Assembly: GCA_022511505.1 (NCBI GenBank)
Contig: JAFLTK010000242.1
Span: forward strand, 1 to 16,459
DNA length: 16,459 bases
Origin: Muribaculaceae bacterium
GTDB taxonomy: Bacteria; Bacteroidota; Bacteroidia; Bacteroidales; Muribaculaceae
Direction of reading: 5' to 3'
The notes under the pieces were generated by a model. It worked only from the letters and a program-made list of their open reading frames with translations, was not told the DNA's origin and ran no database searches. A program made the position numbers and the translations under genes. Below, piece after piece: positions 1-8,050 of the stretch (position 1 is the stretch's first letter; each line of letters starts with the position of its first letter).

Positions 1-2
1 CT

Positions 3-83
3 TGCTTCGGCAAGTGTACCGGCATAAGCTTCGTTGATAGCACCTGCATTCCCGTTATCAACAAGGATATTCTTATCCGGTAA
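3..83 (+). pseudogene. IS982-like transposase remnant (broken, enters from left edge)
   Basis: The frame running from the window edge to a TAA at 81-83 reads CFGKCTGISFVDST followed by a few residues. This matches what I know of the start of the catalytic domain of IS982-family DDE transposases, where the Asp of the F-[IV]-D-S-T motif is the first catalytic acid. The similarity appears to stop near base 56, just after the motif, and the frame ends nine codons later, so the rest of the catalytic domain is missing. The 5' part lies outside the window. No terminal inverted repeat is visible nearby. I read it as a dead insertion-sequence fragment; a chance match is possible because only about 18 informative residues are present. 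Confidence 0.6.
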
Positions 84-161
84 TTAGAACTTTGGCTTGG
101 AGGCGGCGGCGCGAGATTTGGGGGCGAAATTTGACGACCGGGTGAATTTTATTGGCAATTA

Positions 162-194
162 TTGCAAGTTTGTTTGTGATAATGTATAACTTTG
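162..194 (+). promoter_or_regulatory. Predicted Bacteroidota promoter for the ctpA-mfd operon
   Basis: A perfect TAnnTTTG element (TAACTTTG, 187-194) has a TTG at 162-164 as a -33 element with a 22-base spacer. Transcription would start near 201, giving a leader of about 35 bases before the protease gene. The rest of 84-235 shows nothing else recognisable. Confidence 0.6.
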
Positions 195-235
195 TGGTCA
201 CAATTGTATTAAGATTGAACTGAGTTTGAATTGAG

Positions 236-1891
236 ATGAAAAAACTTGTCATATTTGCAGCCGCGGCCGTGACGCTTTCGGCTATCGCGGCCACGAGCAG
301 TCCCAAAAAGGATATTGCTCAAAATCTTGATGTGTTTAACGCTCTTGTCAAGGAGTTGCAGACCTATTATGTGGACAGCATCGACATCGAGAAGTCGGTC
401 ACAACGGCTATCAACGCTATGCTCAACGATATAGACCCCTATACCGAGTATATTCCTTTTCAGGATCAGGAAGATTTCTTGACGATAACGTCGGGCGAGT
501 ATGGCGGCATTGGCAGTTACATCACCGAGCGCGATGGCTGGGTGTATTTCTCAGAGCCGCAGCCGGGTAGCCCGGCAATGGAGGCGGGCATAAAGCCGGG
601 CGACAAGATTGTGATGATTGACAATGACTCGACGCGTGGGTGGGAAAGCGCCCGCGTGTCAAAGACGTTGAAGGGACAGGCCGGAACGAAGGTGAAGGTT
701 ACGGTCCATCGCCCATACGTCGAGGACTCGGTGTTGACGTTTGAGCTTACCCGCGCCAAGATTTCGCAGCCGTCGGTGCCTATGAGCGGCATCGTTGGCG
801 ACGGCATCGGCTACATCGAGTTGACTAGTTTCACCGAGCGTTCGCCCGAGGAGGTAAAGGATGCGTTGTTGGCGCTCAAGGAGGCCGATCCCAATCTGAA
901 GGGCATCGTCTTTGACCTGCGCTCCAACGGCGGCGGTCTGCTTGAGAGTGCCGTCAAGATTGCGGGCTACTTCTTGCCGCGCGGAACCGAGGTGCTCAAG
1001 ACCCGCGGAAAAGGCCACCTGAACGAGCGCACCTACAAAACGACCGAGCGCCCCATCGACACCCAGATTCCGCTCGTCATTCTCATTGACGGCGGGACGG
1101 CATCGGCATCGGAGATTGTCACCGGCGCGTTACAGGACATGGACCGCGCGGCGGTCATCGGCACTCGCTCGTTTGGCAAGGGCTTGGTTCAGAGTTCACG
1201 CGAACTTCCCGAGGACGCCATGCTCAAGGTGACCATCGCCAAATATTACATCCCGAGCGGCCGCCTCATCCAGGCCATCGACTATTCCCACCGCAACCCG
1301 GACGGGTCGGTGTCTCGCATTCCCGATAGTTTGACCAACGTGTTTTACACTGCCGGCGGCCGTGAGGTGCGCGACGGTGGCGGCATCACGCCCGACATCA
1401 ACGTTGACTATCCCGACATTAACCGCCTGACATTCAGCATTGTTCGCGACCAGTGGATATTTGACTATGCAACCAAGTTTGCTGCAACCCACCCCTCGAT
1501 TGCCCCTGCGGCCGAGTTTGTGGTAACCGACAGTATCTGGAACGACTTCAAGAGCACAATCGACCCGACGCGTTTCAAGTATGAGAAAGCATGGGAAGAA
1601 ATGTTCTCGGCCATCCGCGATGTCGTCAAGCAGGAGGGGTATATGAACGACTCGACCGACGCCGAGTTCACCCGTCTGGAAAACATGTTGCGCCACGACC
1701 TCAATGCCGACCTCGACCTCAATCGCCGGCACATCGAGCCCTATCTCGGTGCCGAGATTGTCAAGCGCTACTACAACAGACCGGGCGAACGCCGTTACCT
1801 GCTCAGAACCGACGCTTTCCTCGACACGGCCGCGACCCTGCTCAACGACCCCGCGCGCTACAAGGCAATCCTTGCGCCCGTCAAGCGATAA
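236..1891 (+). CDS. S41 family C-terminal processing peptidase (CtpA/Prc-like)
   Basis: This is a secreted serine protease of the tail-specific/C-terminal processing family, which cleaves proteins in the cell envelope. Residues 1-19 form a signal peptide (MKK, hydrophobic core, then AIAA). A PDZ domain lies at about 88-172, with the GGIGSYI carboxylate-binding loop and a GDKIVMID strand, and the S41 core follows at about 180-390. The catalytic pair is visible: Ser290 in the TASASE motif and Lys315 in SFGKGLVQ. They are 25 residues apart, the spacing of Ser430/Lys455 in E. coli Prc, and Gln319 matches the usual third residue. The helical tail (about 400-551) is longer than in minimal CtpA and is common in Bacteroidota S41 proteins. 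The stop is 15 bases before mfd, so the two are probably co-transcribed. Family is sure; substrates are unknown. Confidence 0.95.
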   Translation: MKKLVIFAAAAVTLSAIAATSSPKKDIAQNLDVFNALVKELQTYYVDSIDIEKSVTTAINAMLNDIDPYTEYIPFQDQEDFLTITSGEYGGIGSYITERDGWVYFSEPQPGSPAMEAGIKPGDKIVMIDNDSTRGWESARVSKTLKGQAGTKVKVTVHRPYVEDSVLTFELTRAKISQPSVPMSGIVGDGIGYIELTSFTERSPEEVKDALLALKEADPNLKGIVFDLRSNGGGLLESAVKIAGYFLPRGTEVLKTRGKGHLNERTYKTTERPIDTQIPLVILIDGGTASASEIVTGALQDMDRAAVIGTRSFGKGLVQSSRELPEDAMLKVTIAKYYIPSGRLIQAIDYSHRNPDGSVSRIPDSLTNVFYTAGGREVRDGGGITPDINVDYPDINRLTFSIVRDQWIFDYATKFAATHPSIAPAAEFVVTDSIWNDFKSTIDPTRFKYEKAWEEMFSAIRDVVKQEGYMNDSTDAEFTRLENMLRHDLNADLDLNRRHIEPYLGAEIVKRYYNRPGERRYLLRTDAFLDTAATLLNDPARYKAILAPVKR

Positions 1892-1906
1892 CCTGTTGAC
1901 ACGGCG

Positions 1907-4900
1907 ATGATTACACTCGAGGAGATTAAGCAGCGCCTATCGACGCCTGCGCGTCACGCCGCGCTTGGCAAGGCGCTTGCCACCGCGCCGGTCACCACGG
2001 CCTATAACCTTGCCGGCTCGTCGGTCGCGATGATGCTTGCCGATGCTGTCACGCTGACCGGCGACCGTCCGCTGCTTGTTGTCGGCGACAGCCTCGATGA
2101 CGCCGGCTATCTTTACCACGACCTTTGTCGCATCCTTGGCGAGGAGGCCGTCGCCATGTTCCCGTCGGGCTACCGACGCGACATCAAGTATGGCCAACCC
2201 GACGCGCCGGCCGCAATACTTCGCGTTGAGGCCCTCAACCGCTGGCATGACGACCCGACGCTGAAAGTCGTCGTTTCCTATCCCGAAGCACTCGCCGAGA
2301 AAGTCGCGGGCCGGCAGACCTTGCGCGACCACACCCTGACCCTCACCGTCGGCTCCCACGCCGACCTGACCGAGACCATCCGCTGGCTGAGGCAGAACGG
2401 CTTTGTCGAGCAAGACTATGTCTATGAGCCGGGGCATTTTGCCCTGCGCGGCTCCATCCTCGACATTTTTGGCTACAGTTATGAGTTGCCCTATCGCGTC
2501 GACTTTTTTGACGACGAAATTGACAGCATCCGCGCTTTCAACATCGAGACCCAGCTGAGCGAGAAGCGCCTCGACAGCATCGACATCACCGCCAACGTTC
2601 CCGGGGTCGACGGCACCTCGCTGCTTGAATTCATCGACCCCGAGAGCATCATCGCCCTGCGGGACGCCGCGTTCACTATCGAGCGCATCAATGCCATCGC
2701 GGCATCCACATTCTCGACCAGCGCCACCATCGCCGCCGAGGGCGACCCCGAGGCTTTGAAGCAAATTGTCGACCCCGAGCGCTTCGGCAGAGCGCTCGCC
2801 GGTTTCCGTCAATTGCATTTCACCGTCGCCGCGCCGCCCGACGGCGCATCGGCCGCCATCGACTATAAATGCACCCCTCAGGGCGTCTATCACAAGAATT
2901 TTGACCTCATTGCCGGCTCGCTCAAGCGCTTTATCGACGATGGGTATGCCGTCTATATCCTCAGCGACTCCGGCAAGCAGATTGAGCGCCTGCGCGCCAT
3001 CTTCGCCGACCGCGGCGATGACATCGCTTTCACGCCGGTCATATCGACGCTCCACGAAGGTTTTACCGACAGCGTCACCCGCACGTGTGTCTTCACCGAC
3101 CACCAGATTTTCGACCGCTTCCACAAATACAATCTCAAGAGCGAACGAGCCCGCTCGGGCAAACTCGCCCTGTCGCTCAAAGAGTTAACCGCAATTGAGC
3201 CCGGCGATTACATTGTCCACGTTGACCACGGCATAGGCCGCTTTGCCGGCATGCTTCGCACCGATGTCAACGGCCACATCCAGGAGATGATAAAGCTCGT
3301 CTATGCCAACGACGACATCATTTTCGTCTCAATCCACGCCCTCCACAAGTTGTCGAAATATCGCGGCAAGGAGGGGGAAGCCCCGCGCCTGACGCGCCTC
3401 GGGACCGGCTCGTGGCACCGCCTCAAGGAGAAAACCAAGAGCAAACTCAAAGATATCGCCCGCGACCTTATCAAACTGTATGCCGCACGACGAGACGAGA
3501 AAGGATTTGCCTTTTCGCCCGACGGCTATCTACAGCAAGAACTCGAGGCGTCGTTCATCTATGAGGATACTCCCGACCAGCTTACCGCCACCCAGGCCGT
3601 CAAGGCCGACATGGAGAGCGACCGCCCGATGGACCGCCTCATCTGTGGCGACGTCGGCTTTGGCAAGACCGAAATCGCCATCCGTGCCGCCTTTAAGGCC
3701 GCGACCGACGGCAAACAGACCGCTGTCCTTGTCCCGACAACCGTTCTCGCCTACCAGCACTACAACACATTCAAGGAGCGACTGAAAGAGTTCCCCGTCA
3801 GGATTGACTACCTCTCTCGCGCGCGAACCGCCAAACAGACCCGCCAAGTACTACAAGACCTTGCCGACGGAAAAATCGACATCCTCATCGGCACCCACAA
3901 GATGATAGGCAAGACGGTAAAATTCAAGGATTTAGGGTTGCTTGTAATTGATGAAGAACAGAAATTTGGTGTCGCCGTCAAGGAGAAACTCAAGCAGATG
4001 AAGGTCAACGTCGACACCCTGACAATGAGCGCCACCCCCATCCCGCGAACGCTCCAATTCTCGCTTATGGGCGCCCGCGACCTGTCGACAATCACAACGC
4101 CCCCGGCCAACCGCTACCCCATCGTCACAAGCGTAGGCGCGTTGACCGACGAACTGCTCGCCGAGGCCGTCAATTTCGAACTGTCGCGCAACGGCCAGGT
4201 GTTCATCATCAACGACCGCATCGAGGAACTGTACAACCTCGAGGCTATGGTCAAACGCGTCGTGCCCGACGCACGCACGCTCGTGGCCCACGGCCGACTG
4301 ACCCCCGACAAACTCGAGCAGGCCATCATCGACTTTGCCAACCACGACTATGATGTCCTGCTCGCCACCACCATCATCGAGAGCGGCATCGACATGCCAA
4401 ATGTCAACACCATCATGGTCAACAACGCCCAGAACTTCGGCCTCAGCGAGCTGCACCAGTTGCGCGGACGCGTGGGTCGCAGTTCGCGCAAAGCCTTCTG
4501 CTACCTGATGGTGCCCCCCTACGCGCCCCTGTCGCCCATCTCACGCCGCCGCCTCCAAGCTATCGAGAGTTTCAGCGAACTCGGCAGCGGCATCCACATC
4601 GCCATGCAAGACCTCGACATTCGCGGCGCCGGCAACCTCCTCGGCGCCGAGCAGAGCGGCTTCATAGCCGACCTCGGTTTCGAGACCTATCAGAAAGTGC
4701 TCAAAGAAGCCGTCATTGAGTTGCGCAACGAGGAATTTGCCACCCTGCCGATGAACGACCGTGCCCCCGACGACGCCGACGAGGACCGCGACTATGCCGC
4801 CGACACCGTCATCGAGAGCGACCTCGAGTTGCTTCTGCCATCTGACTACGTCCCCCAAGAAAGCGAGCGCATCGCCCTCTATCGCGAACTCGACAACATC

Positions 4901-5266
4901 GAGCAAGAGCGAGACCTGGAGGCATTTAAAATCCGGCTCATCGACCGCTTCGGCAAGATACCGACCGAGGCTGCCGAACTCATCCGCGTCCCGCGACTGC
5001 GCCGCCTCGGCCGCCGCCTCGGCATCGAGAAAATCTCCCTCAAGCAGAACACAATGTACCTCTATTTCCCCGACCAGTCCAACGAGGCCTACTACAAATC
5101 GCCCATGTTCAGCCGCCTGCTGACCTACCTGCAGTTACACCCTCGCCGCGTCAAGATACGCCAAGCCAACAACCGCAACAGTTTCGCCATCCTCAACGTC
5201 CGCAGCATCGAGACCGCCGTCGCCCTCCTCGACGAAGTCATCGCCCTCGCCCCCAAAACAGAATAA
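1907..5266 (+). CDS. mfd: Transcription-repair coupling factor Mfd
   Basis: Mfd is an ATP-driven translocase that removes RNA polymerase stalled at DNA lesions and recruits UvrA for nucleotide excision repair. All modules are present in order. The UvrB-like N-terminal region has RGSILDIF at 181-188. The RNA-polymerase-interacting (CarD/TRCF) domain starts near 426 with PGDYIVHVDHGIGRF. In the RecG-like motor, Walker A is GDVGFGKT (581-588), the Walker B box is DEEQ (682-685), motif III is SATPIPRT, motif V is TTIIESGID (from about 821) and motif VI is QLRGRVGRS (851-859). The C-terminal TRCF domain lies at about 970-1100. At 1119 aa it is close to the usual 1150. It follows the protease gene by 15 bases with no promoter of its own, so it is read as the second gene of that operon. 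No disruption is seen. Confidence 0.98.
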   Translation: MITLEEIKQRLSTPARHAALGKALATAPVTTAYNLAGSSVAMMLADAVTLTGDRPLLVVGDSLDDAGYLYHDLCRILGEEAVAMFPSGYRRDIKYGQPDAPAAILRVEALNRWHDDPTLKVVVSYPEALAEKVAGRQTLRDHTLTLTVGSHADLTETIRWLRQNGFVEQDYVYEPGHFALRGSILDIFGYSYELPYRVDFFDDEIDSIRAFNIETQLSEKRLDSIDITANVPGVDGTSLLEFIDPESIIALRDAAFTIERINAIAASTFSTSATIAAEGDPEALKQIVDPERFGRALAGFRQLHFTVAAPPDGASAAIDYKCTPQGVYHKNFDLIAGSLKRFIDDGYAVYILSDSGKQIERLRAIFADRGDDIAFTPVISTLHEGFTDSVTRTCVFTDHQIFDRFHKYNLKSERARSGKLALSLKELTAIEPGDYIVHVDHGIGRFAGMLRTDVNGHIQEMIKLVYANDDIIFVSIHALHKLSKYRGKEGEAPRLTRLGTGSWHRLKEKTKSKLKDIARDLIKLYAARRDEKGFAFSPDGYLQQELEASFIYEDTPDQLTATQAVKADMESDRPMDRLICGDVGFGKTEIAIRAAFKAATDGKQTAVLVPTTVLAYQHYNTFKERLKEFPVRIDYLSRARTAKQTRQVLQDLADGKIDILIGTHKMIGKTVKFKDLGLLVIDEEQKFGVAVKEKLKQMKVNVDTLTMSATPIPRTLQFSLMGARDLSTITTPPANRYPIVTSVGALTDELLAEAVNFELSRNGQVFIINDRIEELYNLEAMVKRVVPDARTLVAHGRLTPDKLEQAIIDFANHDYDVLLATTIIESGIDMPNVNTIMVNNAQNFGLSELHQLRGRVGRSSRKAFCYLMVPPYAPLSPISRRRLQAIESFSELGSGIHIAMQDLDIRGAGNLLGAEQSGFIADLGFETYQKVLKEAVIELRNEEFATLPMNDRAPDDADEDRDYAADTVIESDLELLLPSDYVPQESERIALYRELDNIEQERDLEAFKIRLIDRFGKIPTEAAELIRVPRLRRLGRRLGIEKISLKQNTMYLYFPDQSNEAYYKSPMFSRLLTYLQLHPRRVKIRQANNRNSFAILNVRSIETAVALLDEVIALAPKTE

Positions 5267-5297
5267 TCCCACCGCCTATCAACCAAAACAACAATCT

Positions 5298-5317
5298 GAA
5301 ACCTCGCGAGGGGTTTC
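5298..5317 (+). terminator. Stem-loop after mfd, possible weak terminator
   Basis: GAAACC (5298-5303) pairs with GGTTTC (5312-5317) around an eight-base loop containing CGCG, 31 bases after the mfd stop. There is no T-tract after it, so intrinsic termination is uncertain; it may instead protect the 3' end of the message. Confidence 0.35.
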
Positions 5318-5357
5318 CATGATGCCGTTTCACGTCGCCGGTGTAGTATTTTTTGGG

Positions 5358-5385
5358 AAAAGTTTCTATTATAATTGAAACTTTT
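5358..5385 (+). repeat. Palindromic operator-like element, copy 1
   Basis: This is a 28-bp palindrome with AAAAGTTTC and GAAACTTTT arms around an AT-rich centre; 13 of 14 base pairs match. Copy 2 lies exactly 40 bp downstream and matches at 23 of 25 positions over the shared core. Copy 1 covers the -33 region of the predicted promoter at 5388-5395, where a DNA-binding repressor or activator would act. Confidence 0.75.
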
Positions 5386-5387
5386 GC

Positions 5388-5395
5388 TATTTTTG
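5388..5395 (+). promoter_or_regulatory. Predicted -7 element for the DUF4143 ATPase gene
   Basis: TATTTTTG fits TAnnTTTG exactly and sits between the two palindromes. No clear TTG -33 element lies at the usual distance because palindrome copy 1 occupies that position. Predicted initiation (about 5402) falls inside copy 2, leaving a leader of only about 26 bases. Confidence 0.55.
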
Positions 5396-5397
5396 CC

Positions 5398-5422
5398 AAA
5401 AGTTTACATTATAATTGAAACT
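5398..5422 (+). repeat. Palindromic operator-like element, copy 2
   Basis: This is the second copy, with AAAAGTTTAC and GAAACT arms; the core at 5401-5422 pairs at 9 of 11 positions. It ends five bases before the ATG at 5428, so it overlaps the predicted transcription start and would form most of the leader RNA. It could work as a DNA operator, as an RNA hairpin hiding the ribosome site, or both. Confidence 0.7.
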
Positions 5423-5427
5423 CTAAC

Positions 5428-6618
5428 ATGAAAATCATCGACCGCCCTCTATATACCGAGCGCATCAAGCCCTACATCGGCAAAAGCATTATTAAGGTTC
5501 TGACGGGCCAACGCCGCGTTGGTAAAAGTTACATTCTCAAGAAGATAGCAGAAGATATTAAGGCCGTAGACCCCACGGCAAATATCATCGAAATCAATCT
5601 CGAGGATTTTTCATTTGCCCACGTTACGACAGCCGACGCGCTGTTTCGCGAAATAAACGATAGAAGCGTGTCGGACGCCAAGAGCTTTGTGTTTCTCGAT
5701 GAGATTCAGGAGGTTGAAGATTTTGACAAGGTGCTGAGGAGCCTGGCGCTGAGCCCCGACTATGACATATATGTCACCGGTAGTAACTCGAAGATGCTTT
5801 CGGCCGAGATGGCGTCGCGCTTAGCGGGCCGAAGCATTGAATTTCATATTCACCCACTGAGTTATAGCGAGTTCTTGGCGTTTCACCGCCTCGAGGACAG
5901 CGACGAGGCCGTTATGACCTTCCTCAGATATGGGGGATTACCCTATCTGATAAATCTGTCTGATAAAGAGACTTGGGCTGAATATATCGAGAATGTCACC
6001 GACGCAATCGTGTATCGCGACGTCGTAGCTCGACACTCGTTGCGCAGCGCCGATTTTCTATCGCGGCTGATGCTCTTTCTCGCCGACAACATCGGCCAAC
6101 TTTTCACGGCCAAGAGAATTGCCGATTACATCAAGTCACAGCGCATTAGCGCCAATGTAACGACGGTTCAATCCTACGTTAGTTATATCGAAGAGGCCTT
6201 TATCGTCAACCGTGCGCGGCGATGGGATATCGAGGGCAAAAGATTCTTTGAGATAGGTGAAAAATTCTTTTTTGAGGATACCGGCATCAGAAACAGCATC
6301 GTTGGATTTAGACCTCACGACCTTGGCGCAGTGTTGGAAAATGCTGTCTATAACCATTTGATAATCAATCGATATAACGTAAAGATTGGGAATATAGGCA
6401 ACAAGGAGATTGATTTTGTTGCCGAGAAAAACGGCGAATTTAAATATGTCCAGGTGGCGCTGACAATTCTCGACGCCGATACTGCCGAGCGAGAATTTGG
6501 CAATCTGGAGCAGATATCCGATAATTACGAGAAGATACTTGTAACGCTAAACGACACCTTCCCCAACACCCGCAATGGCATTAAAACGATGAATTTAAGG
6601 GAGTTTCTGTTGACTTAG
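5428..6618 (+). CDS. AAA+ ATP-binding protein with DUF4143 domain
   Basis: This is a 396-aa member of the large, poorly understood prokaryotic ATPase family with a C-terminal DUF4143 domain. Walker A is GQRRVGKS (27-34), Walker B is FVFLDE (87-92), sensor 1 is TGSN (117-120), and ASRLAGR follows at 129-135. The C-terminal part contains KEIDFV (326-331) and YVQV about ten residues later, a spacing reminiscent of the restriction-endonuclease-like fold often predicted there. Cellular role is not established; mobile-element, toxin-antitoxin-like and defence roles have been suggested for relatives. Its codons are markedly more AT-rich than those of mfd and nhaC, which suggests recent acquisition. 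It has its own promoter, flanked by two palindromes. Its last 38 bases overlap the 3' end of the convergent nhaC gene. The family call is firm; the biological function is unknown. Confidence 0.9.
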   Translation: MKIIDRPLYTERIKPYIGKSIIKVLTGQRRVGKSYILKKIAEDIKAVDPTANIIEINLEDFSFAHVTTADALFREINDRSVSDAKSFVFLDEIQEVEDFDKVLRSLALSPDYDIYVTGSNSKMLSAEMASRLAGRSIEFHIHPLSYSEFLAFHRLEDSDEAVMTFLRYGGLPYLINLSDKETWAEYIENVTDAIVYRDVVARHSLRSADFLSRLMLFLADNIGQLFTAKRIADYIKSQRISANVTTVQSYVSYIEEAFIVNRARRWDIEGKRFFEIGEKFFFEDTGIRNSIVGFRPHDLGAVLENAVYNHLIINRYNVKIGNIGNKEIDFVAEKNGEFKYVQVALTILDADTAEREFGNLEQISDNYEKILVTLNDTFPNTRNGIKTMNLREFLLT

Positions 6619-7939
6619 CGGGTTGGTTGAGGCGGCGGGGGAAGCGGAAGATGATGGAGAGGGCTATCATGGCGGCGAGTGCCCAGGCGTAGTAGAGGTA
6701 AGGAAACGGGGCGGCGGGTGAGATACCGGCGAGGGAGGTGGCGAGGAGGGTTTGTGCGCCGTATGGGATGAGGCATTGGACGACGCACGAGGTGGAGTCG
6801 AGCAGCGAGGCGGTTTTGCGTCGGTCGATGCCAAAGCGAGTGGCGATGGAGCGCGCTATGCTGCCGACGGTGATGATGGCGACGGTATTGTTGGCGGTGC
6901 AGAGGTTGACGAGTGCGGTCAGGACGGCGATGATGGCCTGGGCGCCGCGGGGGCCGCCAACGCGCCTTGTCAGCAACCCGAGCAGATAGTTGATGCCCCC
7001 GGCGGCCTTGATGATGCCGAGCATGCCCGAGGCGAGCAAGGTGATGATTATCAGTTGGCCCATGGAGTCGATGCCGGCGCCCATGCTCGACGCCAGGTCG
7101 ATGATGTTGATGCCGCCGGCGGCGCCGATGGTCGCGGCAACAGCGATGCCGGCCGTCAGTACGATGGTGACGTTGATACCCATAATGGCGGCGATAATTA
7201 CCACAATATAAGGAAGTAACAACAGCGGGTCAACCGGCATGTCGGCTCCAATCTCGATGGTCTCGCCGCCGATGCCCGAGTGGCACAGGTAGAACACGAG
7301 GGTGACAATTGCCGCCGGGACGGCTATCCATAGGTTGGCCTTGAACTTGTCGGCCATGTCGCAGTATTGGGAGCGGGTGGCCGCAATGGTGGTATCGGAT
7401 ATAAACGACAGATTATCGCCGAAAAACGCACCGCCGAGCACTGCGCCGATAAACATTGCCGTCTCGCCGCCGGTGACTGTCGCCATGTTGGTTGCGAGCG
7501 GACTGAGGGCTACGACGGTGCCGACCGAGGTGCCGATTGAGAACGAAATGAAGCATGACGCAAAAAACAGCATCGGCAGGATGAATTGCGCCGGAAAGAT
7601 TGTAACTATCAGGTTGACAGTTGATTCCACGGCTCCAATTTCGCGTGCCAATTGGGAAAACGCGCCGGCGAGCACAAACACCCATATCATATAGAGGATG
7701 TTGGAGTTGCCGGCCGCGCGCGAGTAGGTGTCGATGCGCTCCATCAGCGGGCGACCGCGATAGATGAGGATGGCCCACATCGACGACACGGCGAGCGCGA
7801 CCGAAATCGGCATCTTGTAGAAATCGCCAATCACCAATGACACAACGACATACAGTAGTAAAAACAGTGCTACCGGCGACAGGGCCAGCAGTCCGCGCCG
7901 GGTCGGGACCAATTCTCCGTTTTTCAATTCTTGTTCCAT
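6581..7939 (-). CDS. nhaC: Na+/H+ antiporter, NhaC family
   Basis: This inner-membrane protein is predicted to exchange cytoplasmic Na+ for protons, or possibly an organic substrate as in some NhaC relatives. It is 452 aa with about 11 hydrophobic segments after a short charged N-terminus. The family signature GAFFGDNLSFISDTT at about residues 169-183 is intact, with the conserved Asp residues in the membrane, and is followed by IAATRSQ. The second half has the expected glycine-rich GAGIDSMGQ and CTANNTVAI segments. The start ATG (7937-7939) is supported by a TAnnTTTG element just upstream on the same strand. It stands alone, divergent from the phage-like block. The C-terminal codons overlap the DUF4143 ATPase gene tail to tail. 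The exact transported ion is not readable from sequence. Confidence 0.93.
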   Translation of the reverse strand: MEQELKNGELVPTRRGLLALSPVALFLLLYVVVSLVIGDFYKMPISVALAVSSMWAILIYRGRPLMERIDTYSRAAGNSNILYMIWVFVLAGAFSQLAREIGAVESTVNLIVTIFPAQFILPMLFFASCFISFSIGTSVGTVVALSPLATNMATVTGGETAMFIGAVLGGAFFGDNLSFISDTTIAATRSQYCDMADKFKANLWIAVPAAIVTLVFYLCHSGIGGETIEIGADMPVDPLLLLPYIVVIIAAIMGINVTIVLTAGIAVAATIGAAGGINIIDLASSMGAGIDSMGQLIIITLLASGMLGIIKAAGGINYLLGLLTRRVGGPRGAQAIIAVLTALVNLCTANNTVAIITVGSIARSIATRFGIDRRKTASLLDSTSCVVQCLIPYGAQTLLATSLAGISPAAPFPYLYYAWALAAMIALSIIFRFPRRLNQPAKSTETPLNSSF

Positions 7940-7947
7940 TTCGGGTG

Positions 7948-7955
7948 CAAAATTA
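7948..7955 (-). promoter_or_regulatory. Predicted -7 element for nhaC
   Basis: On the minus strand this reads TAATTTTG, a perfect TAnnTTTG. It lies only eight bases before the annotated ATG, so the leader would be nearly absent. A later start is unlikely because the N-terminal charged segment and first membrane helix look complete. The -33 region is weak (a TTTC at 7975-7978). Confidence 0.45.
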
Positions 7956-8015
7956 GTAAAAAATCGGGGAACACGAAAGTAAAGGTATAGGGGTGGCGGA
8001 GTGTGGGAGGGGGCT

Positions 8016-8023
8016 TACCTTTG
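8016..8023 (+). promoter_or_regulatory. Predicted -7 element for the phage-like block
   Basis: TACCTTTG fits TAnnTTTG and lies 27 bases before the ATG at 8051, which would give a leader of about 20 bases. No TTG is seen at the -33 position. It is divergent from the nhaC element 60 bases away. Confidence 0.45.
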
Positions 8024-8050
8024 CGATGAAAATCTAAAACAGAACGAGTT

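Noticed and set aside
1937..3124. 395-aa open frame on the minus strand inside mfd
   Set aside because: It lies fully antisense to a complete, motif-verified mfd gene; long antisense frames are expected in GC-rich coding DNA. Its translation shows no recognisable motif.
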